Shown: in pieces, positions 16,617 through 24,956 of the stretch | Position numbering within the stretch: position 1 is the first letter of the stretch | Layout: every line of letters starts with the position of its first letter | DNA from: JAYZQT01 sp964412235 | Lineage (GTDB): Bacteria > Pseudomonadota > Alphaproteobacteria > MPNO01 > UBA830 | NCBI GenBank assembly: GCA_964412235.1 | Contig: CAYPNT010000031.1 | Location: 1 to 29,311 of the forward strand | Direction of reading: 5' to 3' | DNA: 29,311 bases | Position numbers and translations under genes: made by a program | Notes under the pieces: generated by a model | Databases searched by the model: none | What the model was told of the DNA's origin: nothing | Seen by the model: the letters and a program-made list of their open reading frames with translations, nothing else

Positions 16617-17324
16617 ATGGCGCCGAGAGCCTTTGAAGAACATTGCTGGAAAGACATTGTCTCACCGGAAATACTAGAGGTCTACAAGCCCTATCACCGC
16701 AAAACATTTGTTGGCCAAAACCCAGCCCTTCTCGCAATTGATTTGTACAATTCGGCTTATCAAGGCGACCCCGAAAAACTTCCTCACGAACTTGTAGAAG
16801 AATACCCAAGCTCATGCGGAAAATATGCCTGGACTGCCGTCGAGCCCACAAAAAAGTTGTTTTCTGCGTGCAGACGAGCAGGACTACCCATCATTTATCT
16901 GACGGGTTCCCTGAGGAAAGGTCGCGTGCGGTCAACAAAACGTAAGATTGGGGGCGATGCGGGGAGCCAGATGTTGGATATTCATCCCGCGTTCTCTATC
17001 CAAGATGGTGACATTCTAATCAGAAAGGAGAGGGCAAGTGCATTCCATTCCACTCCCCTAATTGCACATCTTACCCGTCTTGGTATTAATAGCTTAATCG
17101 TCTGCGGCGAAAGCACTTCTGGATGTGTTCGCGCATCAGTGGTTGATGCCTATTCGAACGGCTATCACGTCACGATTGCGGAGGAATGCGTCTTCGACAG
17201 ATCTTTGCTCTCACATAAGGTTAACCTTTTTGATATGCACCATAAATATGCGGATGTTATGGTTTTAAAGGACATAGTTACCCACTTAGAAACGACATAT
17301 TCGAGAAACAAAGCAGCGGAGTAA
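16617..17324 (+). CDS. Isochorismatase-family cysteine hydrolase, N-carbamoylsarcosine amidase-like
   Basis: A 235-residue amidase of the isochorismatase-like superfamily. The catalytic triad is readable as Asp42 (LLAIDLYN), Lys137 (LIRKERASAF) and Cys170 (STSGCVRAS). The SGCVRAS motif followed by VVDAYSNGYHV matches N-carbamoylsarcosine amidase and maleamate amidase relatives better than isochorismatase proper. Such enzymes release ammonia (and CO2 from carbamoyl groups), which fits the product of a hydantoinase. The N-terminal 30 residues are an extension before the core strand. The ATG has no strong ribosome site. The cupin gene starts 5 bases after the stop. The exact substrate is not determined. 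Confidence 0.9.
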   Translation: MAPRAFEEHCWKDIVSPEILEVYKPYHRKTFVGQNPALLAIDLYNSAYQGDPEKLPHELVEEYPSSCGKYAWTAVEPTKKLFSACRRAGLPIIYLTGSLRKGRVRSTKRKIGGDAGSQMLDIHPAFSIQDGDILIRKERASAFHSTPLIAHLTRLGINSLIVCGESTSGCVRASVVDAYSNGYHVTIAEECVFDRSLLSHKVNLFDMHHKYADVMVLKDIVTHLETTYSRNKAAE

Positions 17325-17329
17325 ACGAG

Positions 17330-17872
17330 ATGGCAACAAAAATTGATAGATCCCATCTATTAGAAGAACTGCAATCTTCCCTAGATAAACACTGCAAGAC
17401 ATACGCCACCCGAGAGGCAAATTCGAGGGTATGGGCTTTGGAAACCAAGCTTGATCAGAAATATGCCCGAACACAGCGGCGATATATCGGGACTAGCGGA
17501 AACGTCGAACACACGGATCCAAAAGCCCTCATGGGGGACACTTTTACGTTAACCATAATTGAGCAACCGCCAGGCCACGAGCAACCTTTGCACCATCACA
17601 GCGAGGAGGAGGTCTTTTTCGTTTTGAAGGGTCACCCAACGATTATATGGGAATATGGTGGGGAAATTGTAAAACGACAAATGGGTCCTTGGGACATGGT
17701 CTATAACCCGGCAGGTCAAGTGCATGGCGTGGTTAACGAAGGAGACGAGACTTGTTTTTTTCAGGTGATGCTTGGGAACCCCACGCCGGACCGACCGCAA
17801 TACCTTGATCCAGAGCTAAGGCGCCTACAATCAGAGGACAGACCAGATGAGGAAGTGCGAGCGAAGTCATAA
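17330..17872 (+). CDS. Cupin-domain metalloprotein
   Basis: A 180-residue protein with one cupin domain in its second half. The first cupin motif is complete: PPGHEQPLHHHSEEEVFFVLKG, holding the His-X-His and downstream Glu that bind metal and a closing Gly. The second motif supplies the fourth ligand in PAGQVHGVVNEG. The first 60 residues are helical and outside the fold. Cupins of this size are dioxygenases, isomerases or metabolite-binding proteins, so no reaction is assigned. A GGAG inside the end of the upstream amidase gene, 8 bases before the ATG, ties it to that gene as an operon partner. The C-terminus is rich in Pro, Asp and Arg. Confidence 0.88.
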   Translation: MATKIDRSHLLEELQSSLDKHCKTYATREANSRVWALETKLDQKYARTQRRYIGTSGNVEHTDPKALMGDTFTLTIIEQPPGHEQPLHHHSEEEVFFVLKGHPTIIWEYGGEIVKRQMGPWDMVYNPAGQVHGVVNEGDETCFFQVMLGNPTPDRPQYLDPELRRLQSEDRPDEEVRAKS

Positions 17873-17968
17873 AAAGCTTTAAGCTTCTTTGGCCTGCCAA
17901 ATGAATAATCGGAATTATGATGACACTAAGGAAACGACCCAAAAGCAGTCGATGAAAAGAGGAAACAC

Positions 17969-18964
17969 GTGATGGCAGAAAAATTACAGCTTACCCTCGC
18001 GTGTGGAGACTATGAAATTATCCGAGCGCTGAAGGAGGGTACAGTCACAGCAGACGGCATTGAACTTAATGTCTTGACCAATATGGATTCTTCAACACGC
18101 CATTGGCGAATGATCCGCAATGACGAATTTGACATCTGCGAATTGTCTGGATCCTCCTATTTAATGGCCAAAGACCGAGGCCATAAACTGTCAGCCATCC
18201 CGGTTTTCTTACACCGGCGTTTTCGGCATGGGTTTATCTTTGTCAACAAATCAAAGGGTATAGCGCTGCCTACAGATCTAAATGGAAAGCGTGTGGGAAT
18301 AAAAACCTATCAGGCAACAGCCATCCTCTATCTTCGTGGATTATTAGCAGAGGAATACGGCGTCGATCTAACTAGCATAGAATGGATCACAGAGTTAGAG
18401 GAAGAAATACCGTTCGATACGCCACCTGGAATTTCCTTGGCTCGCGCGCCTGAAGATGCCGATATTTCCGAAATGCTTGCCGAGGGTGATATCGACGCCA
18501 TCCTCCACCCAGATATCATCGCTCCCGTATTAAGGGGTGACGACCGTGTCGGTCGCCTTTTTGACGACTACCGATCTGAGGAAGTTGCTTACTACAAACG
18601 AACTGGTATTTACCCCATTATGCATGCGACCGTGATAAGAGATGACATACTCAAACAACATCCCTGGGTAGCCACAAATCTGGCCCAAGCATTTGAACGG
18701 TCGAAACAAGCTGCATATCGCCGAATGGCTAACCCTCGAATCGTACCACTGGTTTGGTTCCTCGATGAATGGGATGCCCAAAAAGCCTTAATGGGTCCGG
18801 ACCCGTGGGAGTTTGGTTTGTCCTCCACTAACCGGAAAAACCTTCAGAACCTAATCGATTACTCAAAATCCGGTGGCTTAATATCAAAACTGGATAAGGT
18901 GAACGACTTCTATTTAGACGTGATGCTTGAAAGTCGCGGCCGGGGTGAATCAGCCCAAAGCTAA
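17969..18964 (+). CDS. 4,5-dihydroxyphthalate decarboxylase-like protein (Pht5/periplasmic-binding fold)
   Basis: A 331-residue protein resembling 4,5-dihydroxyphthalate decarboxylase (Pht5), a family with the two-lobed fold of substrate-binding proteins. The Pht5-like opening LTLACGDYEIIRALKEG, then FDICELSGSSYLMAKDRG and AIPVFLHRRFRHGFIFVN, is clear. There is no signal peptide, lipobox or hydrophobic N-terminus, so it should be cytoplasmic, which favours an enzyme over a transport receptor. GAGG precedes both the GTG at 17969 and the ATG at 17972; either may be used. It lies 96 bases after the cupin gene on the same strand, and its stop overlaps the stop of the convergent dioxygenase gene. 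Annotation as an ABC transporter receptor is the usual competing name. Confidence 0.85.
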   Translation: MMAEKLQLTLACGDYEIIRALKEGTVTADGIELNVLTNMDSSTRHWRMIRNDEFDICELSGSSYLMAKDRGHKLSAIPVFLHRRFRHGFIFVNKSKGIALPTDLNGKRVGIKTYQATAILYLRGLLAEEYGVDLTSIEWITELEEEIPFDTPPGISLARAPEDADISEMLAEGDIDAILHPDIIAPVLRGDDRVGRLFDDYRSEEVAYYKRTGIYPIMHATVIRDDILKQHPWVATNLAQAFERSKQAAYRRMANPRIVPLVWFLDEWDAQKALMGPDPWEFGLSSTNRKNLQNLIDYSKSGGLISKLDKVNDFYLDVMLESRGRGESAQS

Positions 18965-19818
18965 CTGGGCACTTGCTTACCCACAATGGTGGTGCGCCGC
19001 AGAAGTCGCCGTTCAGTATCAGGGAAATCGGTTCGCGCATGCGTAATGCATCGATTGTCCCAAAGTACTAGGTCACCAATGTTCCAGACATGTTCATAGA
19101 CAATTGAGGGATCTTCAGAAACGTCAAATAGCTCTTCCAGCAACTCCTCACTCTCAGTGGGCTCTAACCCTTCAATTCGAGCGGTCATCAAACGGTTAAC
19201 ATAGATCGCTTTTTTTCCCGTCTCTGGATGCGTAACAAACACGGGATGGGCATAATTTCCTATTTTCGTAAGATCCAAATCAGCGGCGGGCCGATCCGTT
19301 CTCTTATAATCATGTACTTGAAGCGCCTTCTTGTTTGTTAGTCGCTCTCGAATGTCGGATGATAAATTATTATAAGCGGCGTACATGTCTGCAAATAGCG
19401 TATTGCCCCCTTTTGAGGGCAATTCAACCGCGTACAACATTGTCCCAGTATGCGGAAATTTGGTATAGCACATGTCGCTATGGAACCACATTTCCCCATC
19501 ATGCGGTAAACCCATCGGCTTACCATCAATGCGAATGTTGGAAACAATCATGACCTCCCTCGGCAGGCCATCCACCAAATCATGGACTGCCTGAGAAGGC
19601 ATTCTAGGACGGCCAGGCTCACCTAATTGTTCGGTAAAAGCCACCATTTGTTGAGGTGTAAGGTCCTGTCCACGAAAAACGAGTACCTGGTTTTCGTACC
19701 ACGCTTCTAGGAGCGCACTAATCGTTTTCCTATCTAATTTATTGCGCAAATCCAGTCCTACAACTTCCGCCCCGAGCGGCGCATCTAACTTAGAAATTTC
19801 CATAACGAAAGTATCCAT
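18961..19818 (-). CDS. TauD/TfdA-family Fe(II)/2-oxoglutarate dioxygenase
   Basis: A 285-residue non-haem iron dioxygenase that would couple 2-oxoglutarate decarboxylation to hydroxylation of a small substrate. The iron-binding facial triad is intact: His113 and Asp115 in WFHSDMCY and His260 in CITHARTDF. Arg271, 11 residues later, is placed to bind 2-oxoglutarate. The N-terminal GAEVVGLDL and VLVFRGQDLTPQQ segments are typical of TauD/TfdA. The start at 19818 lacks a good ribosome site; an in-frame ATG at 19801-19803 is the alternative. It follows the alpha/beta hydrolase gene after 16 bases on the minus strand, so the two are probably co-transcribed. Taurine itself is not implied; relatives act on many acids and amines. 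Confidence 0.92.
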   Translation of the reverse strand: MDTFVMEISKLDAPLGAEVVGLDLRNKLDRKTISALLEAWYENQVLVFRGQDLTPQQMVAFTEQLGEPGRPRMPSQAVHDLVDGLPREVMIVSNIRIDGKPMGLPHDGEMWFHSDMCYTKFPHTGTMLYAVELPSKGGNTLFADMYAAYNNLSSDIRERLTNKKALQVHDYKRTDRPAADLDLTKIGNYAHPVFVTHPETGKKAIYVNRLMTARIEGLEPTESEELLEELFDVSEDPSIVYEHVWNIGDLVLWDNRCITHARTDFPDTERRLLRRTTIVGKQVPS

Positions 19819-19834
19819 ATCCCAGGCCCCCGTG

Positions 19835-20707
19835 TCAGTCTTTGCGTATCATCGCGATCGTCGCTTGGTGTAAAGCGCTTTCAGGATCACCGAAATGTTC
19901 CACAATTGTGTAATGATGGCAATTTGGTGCGGAGATTTCAGTAACCCCGAGTCCCTTTGCCGACCAAGTCGCGAGAAATTCATTTTGTTGACGCATAAAC
20001 TCGTCGGTCTCTCGCCCGCCAACCGATAAAATAAGGGGGACGTCAGAAACAGGCTCTAAATAAATCGGGCTGTTCCGCAATGCATCATCGACTTCGAGCC
20101 CGAGTACTTTGTTCAAGAAACTTAGTCGAACCGGCTCAAGGTTATAAACTCCCGACAGCGCACAAGCACCATTGATTGGCACCCTCGGCATCTCCGGGTC
20201 ATATTTGTTCCAGTCAGTTGCCAACATCATAGCCGTTAGGTGCCCGCCCGCAGAGTGTCCCGCCAGGAAGAGTTTCTTATTATCGACCCCGAATTCCAAT
20301 GAATTCCTATAAATCCAACGCACCGCATTTCGGCATTCCGTCACTATTTGATCCATTGTCGCTTTCGGCGCTAAAGTGTAATTAATGCTGATAAAAGAGA
20401 TCCCAGACGAAAGGAACGCTGGCGCAATATAAGTGGTATCGTTCTTGTCTGAGAGTTGCCAATAACCCCCATGGATATATATCAGCGCTGGTCCCGGCTC
20501 TCGCACATCGGAGGTAGAAAACACATCAAGTTTATTCCCCTCCCCCTGATCATAAGAAAGATCTAGACAACCCGATAGTTCTTGGCGAACGCGCGCACTT
20601 TCAGTCTCGCGAAATTTTATTACTTCTGGTACGTCTGGCCAAAGCGGCCTGAGATCGTATTGGGCATTAAGCGCGTCGATATCGTAGTTTCCATAAATTT
20701 TATTCAA
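19835..20707 (-). CDS. Alpha/beta hydrolase, kynurenine formamidase-like
   Basis: An esterase/amidase of the alpha/beta hydrolase fold close to eukaryotic-type arylformamidases. The oxyanion-hole motif HGGYWQ is at residues 79-84, the nucleophile Ser152 is in GHSAGGH, an acidic residue is available in GGRETDEF, and the catalytic His is in the CHHYTIVEHF segment near 265. The frame extends to an ATG at 20779, but that start overlaps the divergent cysS gene by 12 bases and adds 24 residues unlike the family. I prefer the TTG at 20705-20707, with GGAT 6 bases upstream, giving 290 residues. No kynurenine pathway neighbour is present, so formamide, carbamate or ester substrates are all open. It heads a two-gene unit with the dioxygenase. 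Confidence 0.87.
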   Translation of the reverse strand: MNKIYGNYDIDALNAQYDLRPLWPDVPEVIKFRETESARVRQELSGCLDLSYDQGEGNKLDVFSTSDVREPGPALIYIHGGYWQLSDKNDTTYIAPAFLSSGISFISINYTLAPKATMDQIVTECRNAVRWIYRNSLEFGVDNKKLFLAGHSAGGHLTAMMLATDWNKYDPEMPRVPINGACALSGVYNLEPVRLSFLNKVLGLEVDDALRNSPIYLEPVSDVPLILSVGGRETDEFMRQQNEFLATWSAKGLGVTEISAPNCHHYTIVEHFGDPESALHQATIAMIRKD

Positions 20708-20767
20708 GTTTCGATCCAGTATAATATCCGTTACACAACGGTTTAAAGCACTTATGTTCACCTCAAT

Positions 20768-22153
20768 ATGACATTGCATCTTTATAATACTTTATCGCGG
20801 CGTAAAGAAGAATTTACGCCAATCGACCCCGACAGAATCACTATGTATGTGTGCGGGCCAACAGTTTATTCATACCCGCACATCGGCAATGCCCGTCCCG
20901 CCGTGGTTTTCGACGTCCTTCTGAAATTATTGAGACACCAATGGCCTAAAGTTTTGTTTGCCAGAAACATCACAGATATAGATGACAAAATTACGGCTGC
21001 TGCGGTAACGGAAGGTGTCGAGATTAGCGACATAAGTGCCCGATTTGAGACTATCTATCTCAAAGACATGGCCGCGCTGGGCGTAGAGCCTCCCGATATA
21101 TCGCCACACGCCACAGATCACGTTTCAGACATGATCGAGATGATTCAACTGCTAATCTCAAACGGACACGCTTATAACGCCGAGGGACATGTATTATTCC
21201 ACGTGCCCAGTTTTAACGCATACGGAAAACTAGCTCGACACAGGCGAGACGAGCTAATAGCGGGTGCGCGTGTTGACGTAGCGCCCTACAAAAAAGACCC
21301 CTCTGACTTTATCCTATGGAAACCGTCTACTGCGGAGATGCCCGGATGGGAAAGTCCTTGGGGACGGGGGCGTCCAGGCTGGCACCTAGAATGCTCCAGC
21401 ATGATCAAGAAACATCTTGGAAAAACAATAGATATTCATGGCGGCGGCGTTGATTTAGTTTTTCCTCATCACGAAAATGAAATTGCTCAATCGACCTGCG
21501 CACATGACGGTGAAACGTTTGTCCAATATTGGCTACATAATGGCTTCGTAAATGTTGCCCAAGAAAAAATGTCCAAATCAATTGGGAATGTTCTGCTTGT
21601 AAATGACCTTCTGAATGACGCACCGGGAGAGGCAATCAGACTTACGTTGTTGAGCGCTCATTATCGCCAACCCTTGGACTGGACTGACAGTAGCCTCGAG
21701 CGGGCAAGACGAATGCTTGACCGCTTATATGGCAGCATACGAAACATAGACATCGCAGACCTACAGGAAAGTATTGACCCCGATCAAGCATTTATAGAAG
21801 CATTAAATGATGATCTAAACACACCTAAGGCACTTGCCGCATTATTCGAATTATCCCGTCAGATCAACACAACCCCAAGTCTTCTGACGAAAAAGAGATT
21901 AAAGGCGACACTTTTAGGCTCGGCCGCATTGATGGGGTTGCTTAAGGAAGATCCAGAAGATTGGTTCGCCGGCGCCGCTAACAAACGTCATAATCTTACC
22001 AACATTCAAATAGAGGAACTTATAGGAAACAGGAATAAGGCCCGTGACGTCAGGGACTTTGAGGAGGCTGATCGCATTCGCGACCTCCTGGGTGAAGAAG
22101 GCATTCTACTCGACGATAGTCAACTTGGTACAAAATGGCGCCGAGCTCGTTAA
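20768..22153 (+). CDS. cysS: Cysteinyl-tRNA synthetase
   Basis: This class I aminoacyl-tRNA synthetase charges tRNA-Cys. The 461 residues match the family. The start MTLHLYNTLSRRKEEF is typical. Cys29 (YVCGPTVY) is the first zinc ligand, and the HIGH motif appears as HIGN at 38-41. WHLECSSM and HHENEIAQ supply the other zinc ligands, and KMSKS is at 267-271. The C-terminal helical region ends with RNKARDVRDFEEADRIRD, as usual for CysRS. It is a housekeeping gene in an otherwise catabolic window, divergent from the hydrolase gene. A TATAAT at 20720-20725 could be its -10 box, but no good -35 accompanies it. Confidence 0.98.
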   Translation: MTLHLYNTLSRRKEEFTPIDPDRITMYVCGPTVYSYPHIGNARPAVVFDVLLKLLRHQWPKVLFARNITDIDDKITAAAVTEGVEISDISARFETIYLKDMAALGVEPPDISPHATDHVSDMIEMIQLLISNGHAYNAEGHVLFHVPSFNAYGKLARHRRDELIAGARVDVAPYKKDPSDFILWKPSTAEMPGWESPWGRGRPGWHLECSSMIKKHLGKTIDIHGGGVDLVFPHHENEIAQSTCAHDGETFVQYWLHNGFVNVAQEKMSKSIGNVLLVNDLLNDAPGEAIRLTLLSAHYRQPLDWTDSSLERARRMLDRLYGSIRNIDIADLQESIDPDQAFIEALNDDLNTPKALAALFELSRQINTTPSLLTKKRLKATLLGSAALMGLLKEDPEDWFAGAANKRHNLTNIQIEELIGNRNKARDVRDFEEADRIRDLLGEEGILLDDSQLGTKWRRAR

Positions 22154-22198
22154 AGCTTCTCATTGCGCAATAATTTTCTCATAATCTCGTGTGACCGT

Positions 22199-22224
22199 AG
22201 AGGTTGATTTTAATGATAATCTCT
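22199..22224 (+). terminator. Weak terminator-like hairpin after cysS
   Basis: AGAGGTT (22199-22205) pairs with AATCTCT (22218-22224), allowing one G-T pair, across a 12-base loop, and AATTTTCTT follows. It lies 45 bases past the cysS stop and just before the acyl-CoA ligase gene. The stem is AT-rich, so ending would be incomplete at best. Confidence 0.3.
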
Positions 22225-22238
22225 AATTTTCTTACCAG

Positions 22239-23708
22239 ATGACTATTGGTGCCACCCTCGCAACGGCCGCGGCCTTTTACCCCGGCAAACCTGCTTTTGT
22301 AATGGAAGACAGATCCATAACCTATGCAGAAGCCGATGCTGCATCAAACCAATTTGCCAACGCACTTCTTTCCATGGGTGCCACGCCCGGCGATAATATC
22401 GCGGTAATCGGACACAATTGTATAGAGTACGCAATCGCTTATTTTGGTATTAGTCGAGCAGGTTGTACTTCTCTACACATGTCCCCGCGCATGACTAGCA
22501 AAGAGCTAGACTATTGTATAAACGGTGGAGCGGTCAGCGTAGGTGTCTGCGGACCCGACATTCCTGCAATAGATTTAGACGTTCGAATTTCCTTAAAAAC
22601 AGAACAATTTGATGAATTTTCAAAGGGATGTTCGATCGTAGATCCGGGCCACGAACGGCCAATCGACCAACCTTCTTCTGCGACCTATACTGGGGGCACA
22701 ACTGGGTTCCCGAAAGGAGGCATGCACACCGCTCGATCCCGGTTAACCTGGGCAACCATAGCACAAGAGTTTTTTAACCTTACCCCTCAAGAGGTAATGG
22801 CAAATGCTGCTCCGTTGGGACACGCTGCGGGCGGGTTTATATGGTTTCAGCCCGGCGTTTGTGCCGGCGCCACGCAAGTTATTTTACGGCACTGGAGTAC
22901 GAAAGACTTCACCCAGATGGTCGAACAAAATGCGGTTACATCCACTTTTCTGGTTCCAACTCAAATACAGATGCTGCTGAACTCCGAAGACTTTGACGTA
23001 CATCGCTTGCAGTCCATAAAAAAAATAATTTACGGCGGCGCGCCCGCACCGGATGGATTAATAGAACGCGCCGGCGACGCCCTAACACATTGTGAATTTA
23101 TTCAAAACTACGGTATGACCGAAATTGGGCCTCTCGTTACACTTTATGAACGAGATCGGAAAATTTTCCCCGAAGCCATTGGTCGTCCGACCAGGCACAC
23201 GGAGTGCGCAATTTTCACGCCATCCGCCCAGAAAACAGCTGTAGGTGACGTTGGTGAACTTTGTTTTCGGGGCCCCACACTGATGACCGGCTATGTAGGG
23301 GATCCCAAACAAACGGATGAATTCTTTCGTCACGGAGATGGGTGGGGTTGGACTGGCGACTTGGCGGTCATTAACAAAGAGGGTGTGATAACCCTCGTAG
23401 GCCGATCTAAAGACGTGATAATATCCGGTGGACTTAATATATATCCAGCAGAAATTGAGCGCGTATTCAATGAGTTAACTGTGGTCAAGGAATGTGCGGT
23501 ATTTGGCATTCCGGATGTAAAGTTTGGTGAACTCCCTGCAATCGCGGTGGTTGCCCGCGATAAAATTACCCCCGATGAAATACTCTATTTGTGCGAAGGA
23601 AAACTCGCGCGGTATAAAAGGCCACGGCGAATCGAATTCGTTAACGAACTACCAAAATCACCCGCCGGGAAAGTTTTGAGAACCGTTTTGCGTGAACACT
23701 TTAACTAG
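22239..23708 (+). CDS. AMP-binding acyl-CoA ligase
   Basis: This is an ATP-dependent acyl/aryl-CoA ligase of the ANL superfamily, forming an acyl-AMP and then an acyl-CoA. The P-loop YTGGTTGFPKGG is at residues 150-161 (Gly152 replaces the usual Ser). The second core motif is NYGMTEIGP, the hinge region is GWTGDLAVINKEG followed by LVGRSKDVIISGGLNIYP, and the catalytic Lys478 is in SPAGKVLRT near the C-terminus. The 489 residues are slightly short of the usual 500-550, mainly in the N-domain. No clear ribosome site precedes the ATG. The acid activated is unknown; the two crotonase genes downstream suggest it feeds beta-oxidation-like steps. Confidence 0.93.
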   Translation: MTIGATLATAAAFYPGKPAFVMEDRSITYAEADAASNQFANALLSMGATPGDNIAVIGHNCIEYAIAYFGISRAGCTSLHMSPRMTSKELDYCINGGAVSVGVCGPDIPAIDLDVRISLKTEQFDEFSKGCSIVDPGHERPIDQPSSATYTGGTTGFPKGGMHTARSRLTWATIAQEFFNLTPQEVMANAAPLGHAAGGFIWFQPGVCAGATQVILRHWSTKDFTQMVEQNAVTSTFLVPTQIQMLLNSEDFDVHRLQSIKKIIYGGAPAPDGLIERAGDALTHCEFIQNYGMTEIGPLVTLYERDRKIFPEAIGRPTRHTECAIFTPSAQKTAVGDVGELCFRGPTLMTGYVGDPKQTDEFFRHGDGWGWTGDLAVINKEGVITLVGRSKDVIISGGLNIYPAEIERVFNELTVVKECAVFGIPDVKFGELPAIAVVARDKITPDEILYLCEGKLARYKRPRRIEFVNELPKSPAGKVLRTVLREHFN

Positions 23709-23858
23709 AGATCAGGCCACCGGCGGGTTTTCATAGAATTGACGATAGCAAATTGTATAGACGTCGCGTAAAAACGGTCATCGGGAAATTAAAAAGTCAG
23801 CTTGACGGCTTCAATTAAGGCGATAGTTTTCCGCGTAAACAACCTCTCAGTGGTAAAA

Positions 23859-24932
23859 ATGAATACCTCCCAGGAAATACACTCATCAGTGGATGGGAAC
23901 GTGGGCCATATTCGCCTAAATAACCCAAAAGCACTCAATTCGCTCACTGAAGGAATGTGTGCCACGATATACTGTCTTTTAAGTGACTGGCGTGATGATC
24001 AGGATGTTCAAATCGTCGTTGTGACCGGGAACGGAAAACGCGCTTTTTGCGCGGGTGGCGACGTTCTACAGGTGTGTAACGAGGGAAAACAAGATCCTGT
24101 GGGTGCGCGGCGGTTTTTTAAAACTGAATATGCGATGGATCTCGCCGTAGCCGAATTTCCCAAGCCATATATTTGCCTTATAGACGGCATCATTATGGGC
24201 GGTGGTTTAGGTATATCGGTAAACGGCCGTTACAGGGTTATGGGCGATAACGTTTTAGCGGCCATGCCTGAAACAGGTATTGGGCTTTTGCCCGATGTAG
24301 GTGCAACGGCATTTTTAAACGCCTGCCCGGGACGAGCCGGCCTATACCTTGGCTTAGCCGGCGCACGCTTGAAGACGGCAGATGCAATCTACGTGGGATT
24401 TGGAACTCATTATGTACCGACACAAAACCATCCGTTACTCTTGGATGCCTTAAAAACAACCGAATATGAGGACAACCCATTTATTTCTGTGGAAAAGACA
24501 ATTAACCAATTTTCTTTTGAGCCAGGGCACTCAAAACTTAAAGACCTTCAGCCGACGATTGATCGATTGTTTGCTGTGAATGACGTAGAGGAAATTGTTT
24601 CAAGACTGGAAAATGACAACTCGGCTTTTGCGTCTGAAACCTTAAAAGCCTTGAAACGCATGTCTCCGACAAGCATGAAGATTACCGCTAAGCAGGTTAC
24701 TGAGAACCCAAATATTTCGGTAAAAGACGCACTGATCCTGGAATACAGGATAATCAGCCATGTATTGAAACGTCACGACCTTTACGAGGGTATTCGCGCC
24801 GCATTAATAGATAAAGACCGCAAACCGATTTGGCAGCCACCCACCCTTGAAGAGGTTTCTTCAGAAGAGGTAGCGGATCATTTTTCCTCACTTAACGAAG
24901 AAGAGTTAGTCTTAAATTCACGACACCCTTAA
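23859..24932 (+). CDS. 3-hydroxyisobutyryl-CoA hydrolase-like enoyl-CoA hydratase/isomerase family protein
   Basis: A crotonase-fold enzyme of the HIBCH branch, which hydrolyses 3-hydroxyisobutyryl-CoA in valine breakdown or 3-hydroxypropionyl-CoA. Numbered from the ATG at 23859, the oxyanion-hole segments are AGGD (65-68) and GGG (114-116). Glu138 and Asp146 in MPETGIGLLPDVG are the HIBCH catalytic pair that separates these hydrolases from hydratases. The frame opens at a TTG (23802), but family length (357 residues from 23859) and the N-terminal alignment favour the internal ATG, although its ribosome site is weak. The long helical C-terminal part past residue 200 also fits HIBCH. The enoyl-CoA hydratase gene begins 24 bases later. 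Valine-pathway dehydrogenases are not in the window. Confidence 0.88.
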   Translation: MNTSQEIHSSVDGNVGHIRLNNPKALNSLTEGMCATIYCLLSDWRDDQDVQIVVVTGNGKRAFCAGGDVLQVCNEGKQDPVGARRFFKTEYAMDLAVAEFPKPYICLIDGIIMGGGLGISVNGRYRVMGDNVLAAMPETGIGLLPDVGATAFLNACPGRAGLYLGLAGARLKTADAIYVGFGTHYVPTQNHPLLLDALKTTEYEDNPFISVEKTINQFSFEPGHSKLKDLQPTIDRLFAVNDVEEIVSRLENDNSAFASETLKALKRMSPTSMKITAKQVTENPNISVKDALILEYRIISHVLKRHDLYEGIRAALIDKDRKPIWQPPTLEEVSSEEVADHFSSLNEEELVLNSRHP

Positions 24933-24956
24933 AGCTAATATAACAGGAGAATCTCC

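Noticed and set aside
17872..17890. AAGCTT repeated twice followed by CTTT after the cupin gene.
   Set aside because: The possible stem is 4 bp of AT-rich sequence and the T-run is interrupted. It is a short chance repeat.
18961..18964. Overlapping convergent stop codons of the Pht5-like and dioxygenase genes as a possible sign of a frameshift or damaged gene end.
   Set aside because: Both proteins have normal family length and complete C-terminal motifs, so this is only tight packing.
23720..23735. GC-rich CCACCGGCGGG followed by TTTT after the acyl-CoA ligase gene.
   Set aside because: The bases cannot form a stem longer than about 3 bp with a possible loop, so it is not a convincing terminator.
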